DNA of 28,281 nucleotides from Chrysochromulina tobinii (taxonomy: Eukaryota; Haptophyta; Prymnesiales; Chrysochromulinaceae): the NCBI GenBank assembly GCA_001275005.1, contig JWZX01002480.1:1-28281 (forward strand), in the 5' to 3' direction. Below, one piece after another: positions 10,101-16,859 of the stretch. How positions within the stretch are numbered: the first letter of the stretch is position 1; every line of letters begins with the position of its first letter. Position numbers and translations under genes: made by a program. Under the pieces are notes generated by a model. It was given only the letters and a program-made list of their open reading frames with translations, ran no database searches and was not told the DNA's origin.

Positions 10101-12254
10101 CGTGCGTCGGTGCTGCTGCCACCGGAGCTGCTCAGTGCGTTCAAGGCGGCGACGGCGGCGCTGAGTGACGGTTCGCCAGGCAAGCAGCTCTTCCTCCGCG
10201 TGGCCGCGCTCGACCCAAGCCTCACATCGCTCGACCTCGCTCACGACCCGGAGATCGCGCGCTGGCCCCTCGAGCGCCAGGCCGCCGCGCTCGCGCTGCT
10301 CCAGGGCAGCCCGCACGTGACGAAGCTCAACCTGAGCGGCCTCAACCTGACGGATGCGGTGGCGCCGGCGCTGCGTGGCGTGCTCCAGGCGCCTACCGGC
10401 CGGCTCGAGGTGCTCAGCCTCGAGCAGAACGACTTCCGGGAGGCGGGGTTTGTCGCGATCATCGAGGGGTTACGCACCAACACGGCGCTGCGCGAGCTCC
10501 GACTTGACGGGCAGAAGATGCCCACGTCCAAGCGCGCCGAGGAAGCGCTCGCGGAAGCCCTCGACAGCGGCGCTGCCACGAAGCTGTGCAAGCTCGGCCT
10601 CACCATTCGCAACGACGCCGCGCGCCGGCGCGTCGACGCGTCCCTCTTCCGGGCGACCGAACGTGCGCGGTTACAGCGCAGCCTCTCTCTGCGCACGAGC
10701 GCTCGTTCGGGCGAGGTCGCGCCCGACGACGCACCGCCGGCCGCCGAGGAGAAAGCGCTGGCCACCGCGGCGGAAGATCCGGTCGCGGCGAGGGAAGCGA
10801 CAGATGCCGAGCTGCACCGAAGGCGCGGAGCTAATTCTACCGCCGCTGACACCGCTGATCCCTCGTCGGCTGAAGCCGCTGGCGACGCTGACGCCGCGAC
10901 GAGCGCTCCCACTACCGAGCTGACGCGCGCGCGGTCCGCTGAACTCATGCGCGCTTCCACCGAGCTCCGAGCGGCGTACGAGGAGGCCCGAGCAGAGGCG
11001 ACGATGGCGCAGGAGCAGGCCGCGAGTCGCGAGGAGGCATGCGGCGCGCTCGAGGCGCAGCTGCAAGCGATGCAGCTCGAGGCGGAGCTGGCAGCGCAGG
11101 CAGTGGAGGCGGCCGAGGCGCAGGCTGGCATGCTGCGAGAGGAGCTCGCGGCAACGCGGGCCCAGCTGCACGCCGCCCAAGCGGCAACAGAGGCGGCGGC
11201 CGCCGAGACTGCGACGGCCAAAAAGGAGGCGGCGCGGCTCGTCTCCGAGCTTGAGAAGATCGAGCTCGCGTCCGGGTATGGCGGCAGCGGCGGCGGCGGC
11301 CTTGCCAAGGCGGAGAAGCTCCGGATCGAGATGGCGTTCGAGGCGAAGCTCGAGGCGCTCGAGGAGCGTCTCAAGAAGAGCACGGCGGAGCTCGAGGCGG
11401 CGAAAACGGAGCTCGCCCAAGCTCGGACCGAAGCAGGCCGAGCTCAACTGGCGGCGCCCAATGCGACTCCGATCACGACCACGACCACGGCCACGACCGC
11501 CGCTGGCGGCGCCGCCTTCACCTCGCTACCCAGTGTGCCAGACTCGAGGCCACCAGCGCAACCTTCTGCACAGCCCACGCGCACGAGCGGCGCCCCCGCG
11601 GCGGCGCGCGATCAGGTCCGGCCGCTCGCCTCAGTGGACTCCGACGATTCCGATGACAATTCGCCGCCCGTCGCTCGCCCCATCGTCCGGACCCTGGCGA
11701 GCGCCGTCCCGGGCATCGCCTCCCGTCGACCGGCGTCCGCAGCATCGGCGGCTGGAGCGCCGGTGCGTTCTCTGATCATGGCGCGCGAGCCCCTCATGGC
11801 GCGCGAGCCCCCCTCTCCTGGCGAGTTGAGCGCTGACAGCCTCGACCTCGAGACCCTCGAGGACGCCCCGATGGCTGCTCCAACGCCGGAGCCGGAGCCG
11901 GAGCCAGAGCCGGAGCCAGCGGCGGCGCCTCAGACCGCCTTGGCTCCGTCGGCCGCACCGCCGTCGGCCGCCGCGCCAGCGCCCGCACCGACGTCGCCAC
12001 ACTCTATGGACGACGCTTTCTATCTTCAGAGGGCCAAGGAGGTCAAGGCGAGGCGCGAGGCCGCCGCTGCTTCGGCGGCGTCGTCTGCGCCTGCCGCGGC
12101 AACTGCCGCAGCATCCGCCGCCACGGGCTTGCGCAGCTCGCTCGGGCTCCAAGGCGCCGAGTCGACGCTTGGCATCGACGACTTGAGCGCAGGTAGCGAA
12201 GACGACGAGGCGGGCACGAAGCACGACCGAGACGACTCTGACGACGGGTGGTAG
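7192..12254 (+). CDS. Large Ala/Glu-rich coiled-coil protein with tropomodulin-like LRR segment (two exons)
   Basis: Two open frames join into one gene when the 104-bp intron at 8911-9014 is removed: exon 1 (7192-8910, 573 codons) and exon 2 (9015-12254), about 1652 aa, phase 0. The first half is long Ala/Glu/Arg heptad sequence broken by a Pro-rich linker. In exon 2, Ala/Lys/Glu coiled coil leads into a leucine-rich segment (about 10200-10680): LTSLDLAHDPEI, VTKLNLSGLNL, LEVLSLEQNDF, LRELRLDG, then LCKLGLTIRNDAARRRVD. This order, including the final non-LRR Arg-rich strand, resembles the tropomodulin C-terminal domain. More coiled coil follows, then a Pro/Glu repeat and an acidic C-terminus ending SDDGW. 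A cytoskeletal or flagellar scaffold is plausible but unproven. The coiled-coil call is firm. Confidence 0.75.
8911..9014 (+). other. Predicted spliceosomal intron, 104 bp, containing a 10-bp minisatellite
   Basis: The boundaries are CAG|GTGAGC and CATCAG|GAG. Removing it joins two open frames in phase 0 and skips the only stop codon between them. Six copies of a 10-bp unit (cctctgatgc/a) fill 8942-9001. The first 23 intron bases nearly repeat the first 23 bases of exon 2. Confidence 0.8.
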
Positions 12255-12366
12255 CTGTAGCGGGCTCGGCAGTACATGTTGTGTGGCTCAAAGTCAAACG
12301 TATCCGTGACTCAAATCCATGCATAGAAATGTACTTCAATTGTGAACAGGACGACACCAAAAGCGC
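12255..12366. other. Short gap between convergent genes
   Basis: The 112 bp between the stop codons of the coiled-coil gene and the MoaD-like gene must hold both 3' ends. The sequence is more AT-rich than its neighbours. No hairpin terminator or coding sequence was seen. Confidence 0.5.
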
Positions 12367-12669
12367 CTATCCTCCACTCATGGGCGGTAACACTGCAACC
12401 TCGTCACCAGCTTTGAGGGAAGTAGCCGCGTCCTCAGTGACGTACTCGCCGTTTATGGCCAGCGCGCAGCGCGGGAGGATCCGTTCGAGCTGCGGGTACT
12501 GCTTTTGAAGCGCGCTGACCACCGCACTTGTGCCTGTGCTGTCGGCGTCCGCGAGCTCCAGCTCGAGCTCCGGTGTGCCGGCCGCGTCTCTGGCAGCCGC
12601 GAAGAGTAGGACCTTGACTTTCATGTCGTCCTTGGATGCGTGCGGGCCACGAGAGATGGCGGTAAGCAT
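12367..12669 (-). CDS. MOCS2A: Molybdopterin synthase small subunit (MoaD/MOCS2A)
   Basis: A small ubiquitin-fold protein: 100 aa from the first ATG (12669), or 85 aa from the second ATG at 12624 (MKVKVLLFAAARDAAG), where family similarity begins. It has the beta-grasp opening of MoaD, the ALAINGEYV strand (in MoaD: vaVN), the GDEVAVLPP segment and, decisively, a C-terminal Gly-Gly (PPMSGG). The large subunit uses that terminus, as a thiocarboxylate, to put sulfur into precursor Z and make molybdopterin. Length and C-terminus match the family. No large-subunit gene is visible here. It points away from the HAD gene, so the two may share an upstream region. The first 15 residues from the upstream ATG look unconserved. 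Confidence 0.9.
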   Translation of the reverse strand: MLTAISRGPHASKDDMKVKVLLFAAARDAAGTPELELELADADSTGTSAVVSALQKQYPQLERILPRCALAINGEYVTEDAATSLKAGDEVAVLPPMSGG

Positions 12670-13071
12670 GTCAAGTCAAGTCAAGTCAAGGCCCACTTGA
12701 CTTTGCTTGACGGACGACAGTGGGAAGCACGCAAGTGCCAGACAATACATTACGCGGGGAGAACGGCTCCCTGGAACTTCCCGATTTGGTTCTTCTTCTC
12801 GCATCGCGTCGGGACCCCCCTCAACGATTCCACCAACGCCATCGTCGGCAGGCTTCGGCCAGCGCGCCGCAAGCGCTCGGTGATGCCTTTGAACAAAGCC
12901 GTGCCGCTTTTCGCCGTCGATGTCTGCGCCTCGGACGCTAATATGGCGGGACATGTGGTGGTCTCGCGGGAGCGGTCGGAACGGCGAGATAGCAGAGAGA
13001 GAGCGGCGCAGCATGACCTCCACGGGTCTCCACACGGATCCTCCCACCTTTTTCGGGTCCGGGTGGCTGAG
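12670..13071. promoter_or_regulatory. Divergent upstream region of the MoaD-like and HAD genes
   Basis: The HAD frame is open through here, with ATGs at 12883 and 12943, but the translation looks non-coding in composition. Four copies of tcaag lie at 12671-12690, followed by an inverted match (cttga) a few bases on. Treated mainly as 5' regions of the two divergent genes. Confidence 0.4.
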
Positions 13072-15468
13072 ATGGCCAGTGGGATCGTGACCGCCTGCGA
13101 AACCGCGAGCTTGAAAGACCTCGGAGAAAAGATTCGGGCGCTCGCGAGCGTCCACACGGAGATGATCGACGAGCTCTGCTCTCCGGAAACCCGAAAGCAC
13201 AGTGCGCTGAAGGACAAGGACAAGCTCTCCGGCTCTCCGGGAAAACGAAGCTTCAGTACAGCGCTCTCTACCCATAATGTGGCCTGTGCGCTGGAGGCCC
13301 AGGGCACGCTCCCCGGCTCTCCAGCAGAGCAAGACTTCACGGCGGTGGTCGGCACTCTGAAGGTCGAGGGCAAGGCGCAAGGGGCTGTGGCGGAAGAGAG
13401 TGCGACGGCGGCGGATGGCAGTGCCGCCGCCGAACCCGGTGCTGTGGAGACACCAGCTATGCCAGCACTCGCCAGGGACGAGGGCGCCGACGCAGCGCCC
13501 ATCCGCAAGACGCGTAGGTTGCGATGGCTGCCCTCGATCGGCGGTGTCGCCGACTGCATCAGAAGGCCGCTGTGTTGCCTCGCCCCGCGGCTCATCGCGA
13601 GCGAGAGTGCTTCGACGGCCACCGCCATCGACACGCCATCGGCCACCATGAGCTTGAGCATCGACGTCCCAGGTCTGGATGACTCAGATATGGGAGATAT
13701 GGGAGATATGGGAGATATGGGAGATATGGGAGATATGGGAGATATGGATGACCCGCCGCTGGCCACCCAGTACGACCCGTCCAGCGCCGGCGTGACGGGC
13801 TTTCTCATCGACCTGGACGGCACCATGTACGACCCTGCGGGACTGCTCCCCGGCGCGAGTGCCTTTTACCACTGGCTCGTGGCGAGCGGCACCCCGCATG
13901 TGTTCCTGTCGAACACGGGCGCGAAGAACGCGGCGTCGGTGCAGCGAAAGTTTGCCTCGCCCCACTACCGCATCGCTGGCCCCGGGCACCTCGTGCCCCT
14001 CGATCACATCCTGACCGCGTCGGAGGCGCAGTGTGACTACATGCTCGACAACATCCCCGCGGGCTCCAAGGTGCTCGTGATCAGCGGCGGCGAAGGCACG
14101 TGGCGCTCCGACCTGCGCACACGCGGCGGCGCCTGGGGCGAGCAGCTCTTGGACACGTGGGAGCTGCGGAGCTACATTGACGAGACCACCGCGAAGGAAT
14201 GGGCAGCGGAGTACGCGATGTCGCGCGGCTCCGGTGCCAAGAAGACGACGCTCTGGGTCTGCTTCTTCACGGACGGCGAAGTCGGTGGCTCGGAGGCGAC
14301 AGAGAGCGCCAGCCACTTCAACGACTGGGGCTTCGACGTGATCAAGATCGCGGGCTTTTTGCTCTCGCATGGCGCGCAGTTCGTCTACACGGCCGAGGAT
14401 GCATACAATCCGTCCGTCGATCCCAGGCATCCAGGGCTCGTCTTCCCGCTGCCCGGGCCGGGCATGTTTGCGGCGATGATGAAGGTGCTCATGTACCCGC
14501 ACGGCCAGTCGCAGATTGCCTGCGCGGGCAAGGGGGGCAACCAGGGTGGCCGTTACATGATGGAGCAGGCACGCCAGATGCTGATCGCACAGGGCCACTC
14601 GGGAGATCCGCGCCAGATCGTCATGGTGGGCGACCGTTTCGACACGGACGTGCGCGCGGGCCTGTCGGCGGGCTTCCTCACGTGCCTCGTCACCTCGGGA
14701 TGCCATAGCGTCGCGATGCAGGACCACTACCGTACCGATCCCGTGCATTTCTATGCCTCCGGCGTGGGTGATCTCGTACCGGTGGCAGAGCGCGCGGTCG
14801 CCCACGTCGAGGCCCTCAGCCTGGCAAGTGAGGAGGGCGCGGCGGGCGTGGCGGGCGCCCTGATGGCCGAGCGCTGTGCCGAGCGCCTGCCACAGCGCAT
14901 GTCTCGCGAGGCCTCCGCCCAGCGGCTTCAGTCCTGGGTGCTGGGCCAATCCAACCTTTTGCAGCCGTTAACCCCAACCACACGTCAGCGCCGGGAGGCG
15001 GAGCTACGCCCAATCTTGCAGGGGTACTTCGACGCGCTCGACATGGATGGCGATGGCACCATGAGCGAGGCCCAGGTGCTCGACGCCTGTCGCGCCTTTG
15101 GGATGGTCCATCTACTCAACCAGCCGGCAGCGCGCAGCAGCAGCAGCAGCAGTGATGTATGTGACAGCGGCTGCGGCGACCGCGCGGTGGGCGCCGGCGC
15201 GAAGAACCAGCCGCATTCTCAACACTACAGCTTGCTCACGGCGCTGCGCACTGAGTCATCCAAGTCCGCAGACGGCAAGATGAACTTCGAGCAGTTTGCG
15301 AGCGTCATCGAGGAGGCGCTCGCCGAGTGCGGCTTCGAAGCACGCAAGCAGTGGAAGAAGATTGGAAATTCCTTCAAGATGTCCCGAGCTCTCGTCGGAG
15401 CTCAATCTAAGCTCAATCAAGCGTCCGATGACGCCCTACCCGTTCCGAGCCCGACGGCGCCGTGGTGA
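13072..15468 (+). CDS. HAD-IIA phosphatase-like domain fused to C-terminal EF-hand
   Basis: The product is 798 aa from the ATG at 13072 (MASGIVTACETAS); an earlier in-frame ATG at 12883 would give 861 aa. After a low-complexity N-terminus comes the HAD core: motif I FLIDLDGTMY with Asp247 and Asp249, motif II VFLSNTG, a Gly/Lys segment (AGKGGNQGG) and motif IV MVGDRFDTDVRAG with Asp521, Asp524 and Asp526. The motif order and a large cap between motifs II and III fit subfamily IIA (NagD, p-nitrophenyl or phosphoglycolate phosphatases). A canonical EF-hand loop starts at Asp657 (DMDGDGTMSEAQ), with a weaker partner near ADGKMNFEQF. Calcium control of a phosphatase is a reasonable inference; the substrate is unknown. 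The HAD-IIA and first EF-hand calls are firm; the start is not. Confidence 0.82.
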   Translation: MASGIVTACETASLKDLGEKIRALASVHTEMIDELCSPETRKHSALKDKDKLSGSPGKRSFSTALSTHNVACALEAQGTLPGSPAEQDFTAVVGTLKVEGKAQGAVAEESATAADGSAAAEPGAVETPAMPALARDEGADAAPIRKTRRLRWLPSIGGVADCIRRPLCCLAPRLIASESASTATAIDTPSATMSLSIDVPGLDDSDMGDMGDMGDMGDMGDMGDMDDPPLATQYDPSSAGVTGFLIDLDGTMYDPAGLLPGASAFYHWLVASGTPHVFLSNTGAKNAASVQRKFASPHYRIAGPGHLVPLDHILTASEAQCDYMLDNIPAGSKVLVISGGEGTWRSDLRTRGGAWGEQLLDTWELRSYIDETTAKEWAAEYAMSRGSGAKKTTLWVCFFTDGEVGGSEATESASHFNDWGFDVIKIAGFLLSHGAQFVYTAEDAYNPSVDPRHPGLVFPLPGPGMFAAMMKVLMYPHGQSQIACAGKGGNQGGRYMMEQARQMLIAQGHSGDPRQIVMVGDRFDTDVRAGLSAGFLTCLVTSGCHSVAMQDHYRTDPVHFYASGVGDLVPVAERAVAHVEALSLASEEGAAGVAGALMAERCAERLPQRMSREASAQRLQSWVLGQSNLLQPLTPTTRQRREAELRPILQGYFDALDMDGDGTMSEAQVLDACRAFGMVHLLNQPAARSSSSSSDVCDSGCGDRAVGAGAKNQPHSQHYSLLTALRTESSKSADGKMNFEQFASVIEEALAECGFEARKQWKKIGNSFKMSRALVGAQSKLNQASDDALPVPSPTAPW
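13687..13748 (+). repeat. Nine-bp minisatellite encoding Asp-Met-Gly repeats
   Basis: Six perfect copies of gatatggga plus a partial seventh lie in frame in the HAD gene just before the phosphatase core and encode repeated DMG. The 9-bp unit lets copy number vary without changing the frame. Confidence 0.92.
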
Positions 15469-15530
15469 GCACTTGCATGCTGATCGGCACAGCCCGATGA
15501 TGCCCTACCCGTTCCGAGCCCGACGGCGCC
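15425..15530. repeat. 37-bp direct duplication spanning the HAD stop codon
   Basis: Positions 15425-15461 and 15494-15530 match at 36 of 37 bases (core ctacccgttccgagcccgac). The first copy encodes the last residues of the HAD protein; the second lies past its TGA at 15466-15468. The 32-bp spacer is unrelated. Confidence 0.88.
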
Positions 15531-16346
15531 CTTCGGAGCAGAGCTCTACGGAGCATGCCATAGGTTAGCATCGAGCTAGAGCCTAGCACCGAGCTACTAC
15601 GTAGAGCATAGCACCAAGCATACATGGCACCGAGAAGGGATAGCGAAGGCAGAGGCGGCGAAGGCAGAGGCGGCGAAAGCAGGCGAAGGCAGAGGCGGCT
15701 AAAGAAGAGGCGGCGAAGGCTGAAGCGGCAAAGGCAGACACCCATCAAGGAACAAGTCGAGACGAGAAAGTCAACCGGCGCGGAGGAGCGCGCACGCCGC
15801 ATCAACCAGGCACTGGCTTAGCAGCGCTAGCTGGAGGAGGAGGCGTCGCAACTGTCCAAGTAGGAGGAGCACTATGTGATGTGCATCCGTGCATGCCACT
15901 ATCGGAGAGCCGACGAGGCTGATAAAGCCTGGTGCGGATGGGGGCTGGCCTGGGGTGATGTGCGTGCCTGACTGTCGTGTAGCCTGCGTGGCCGACGGCG
16001 GGCATTGCGGAGTAGCATACTGAGAGCATTATAGCACCGAGCGATTATACGGGATAGATGGATACGGACCGCGTGATGTGGCTTACCGCGTATCGACTAG
16101 TACGATAGGGCGCGACCGTATAGATCATTCTTAGCTGATAGGTTTTACTTATGAGCGAATATATAATGCAGAAATAGGCCGCATCGTCCGTCGAGCGTCG
16201 TGCCTCAATATCGCGCACGTCGATTACCTCGGCGTAGGTAACGGCCGCAAGTATTAAACCGTATTAATAGCCAATAAAAGTCGCTCTGTGTCGATGAAGC
16301 AACTCTGAGTGTCAACCCGGGTGACCGCGCGGGTCCACATGAACAT
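15469..16346. other. Intergenic region between the HAD gene and the retrotransposon
   Basis: It holds the second copy of the 37-bp duplication, a TAG-rich stretch with recurring tagcaccgagc-like words (15560-15625), a decayed coiled-coil fragment (15640-15960) and then a markedly more AT-rich stretch (about 16030-16310). An aataaa hexamer on the plus strand at 16273-16278 could be a poly(A) signal, though it is 800 bp past the HAD stop. No intact gene was found. Confidence 0.5.
15640..15960 (+). pseudogene. Decayed coiled-coil coding fragment
   Basis: Read in pieces, the plus strand gives Lys-Ala-Glu-Ala-Ala repeats (KAEAAKAEAAKA), a one-base shift near 15682-15685, more of the same (AKEEAAKAEAAKAD), a second shift near 15751, then PIKEQVETRKSTG and EERARRINQALA, then LEEEASQLSK and EEHYV. 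The last part is broken by three stops, all TAG. The composition resembles the coiled-coil gene at 7192-12254, but no direct copy could be shown. The AEA-rich part could also be a simple minisatellite. Confidence 0.45.
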
Positions 16347-16426
16347 TTCTCGGACGTAAGCTCGTTAAGGGATTGAATGTTTAGAATGCCGCGGGAGCTC
16401 GCCATGGCGCGAGCCCCCTACGGTCC
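16347..16426 (-). repeat. Split direct repeat B2 (element 3' end)
   Basis: Identical over 80 bp to 16780-16859; similarity stops abruptly at both ends. It marks the predicted 3' terminus of the element. It contains the hairpin at 16393-16417. Confidence 0.9.
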
Positions 16427-16471
16427 ACACACAGTAACACAGAGACTGGTGGTGATGGGGATGGTGGTGGG
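16427..16471 (-). other. Unique spacer between A2 and B2
   Basis: 45 bp with no second copy in the window, containing a purine/T-rich run of ggtggtgatgg type. In the split-repeat model this is the only stretch of the 3' end not duplicated elsewhere in the element. Confidence 0.6.
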
Positions 16472-16779
16472 TTCACCAAAAACTGCACGCGCTACGCCAC
16501 GTACGAGGGCGCGCGCAGGCTAGCTCTGGTCTCCGCATCGTGCGACGCGAACGGAGTTTCCGATCCGTCGGCGGATTTCCGCGCTGTGCGCGCATATCAC
16601 TCCGGTCGTGCCCGTCCCCCCCCCTAGGGGTGGGCGCTCCCCACCGTATCCCCGGCTGGTGGTGGGAGCGCGCCCTGCATGCTCTGATTCCTAACTCGCC
16701 GCGGATACCTTCCCCCGGCCCAACCGCCCTTGATTGTTACCTCGCCCGGCGAGAAGACAAATCTGACGCAGAAGCAACC
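16472..16779 (-). repeat. Split direct repeat A2
   Basis: The 88 bp at 16472-16559 are identical to 28194-28281 at the right edge. The rest, up to the B1 border at 16779, should match A1 sequence lying outside the window. A small atccg/cggat hairpin lies at 16563-16576. Confidence 0.85.
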
Positions 16780-16859
16780 TTCTCGGACGTAAGCTCGTTA
16801 AGGGATTGAATGTTTAGAATGCCGCGGGAGCTCGCCATGGCGCGAGCCCCCTACGGTCC
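16780..16859 (-). repeat. Split direct repeat B1
   Basis: Identical over 80 bp to B2 at 16347-16426. Its inner end overlaps the last codons of ORF3, including the TAG stop at 16851-16853. It abuts A2 directly. Confidence 0.9.
16826..16850 (-). other. Inverted repeat (hairpin) in B1, also in B2 at 16393-16417
   Basis: The sequence is ggg-a-gctcgc-catggc-gcgagc-ccc: two stem blocks of 3 and 6 bp with one bulged base and a 6-base loop. It lies immediately after the ORF3 stop codon in transcription order. It could act in RNA 3'-end function or as a recombinase-binding site. Confidence 0.6.

Noticed and set aside
10241-11383. Minus-strand frame of 380 codons, Ser/Ala-rich
   Set aside because: Antisense of an Ala/Glu coiled coil; no domain and no ordinary start context.
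13684-14949. Minus-strand frame of 421 codons opposite the HAD gene
   Set aside because: The plus strand carries all HAD motifs; the minus frame gives only His/Arg/Ala-rich sequence.
15560-15880. Reassignment of TAG to Glu/Gln in this organism
   Set aside because: TAG ends the coiled-coil gene, the MoaD-like gene and ORF3 at expected C-termini, so decay is the simpler explanation.
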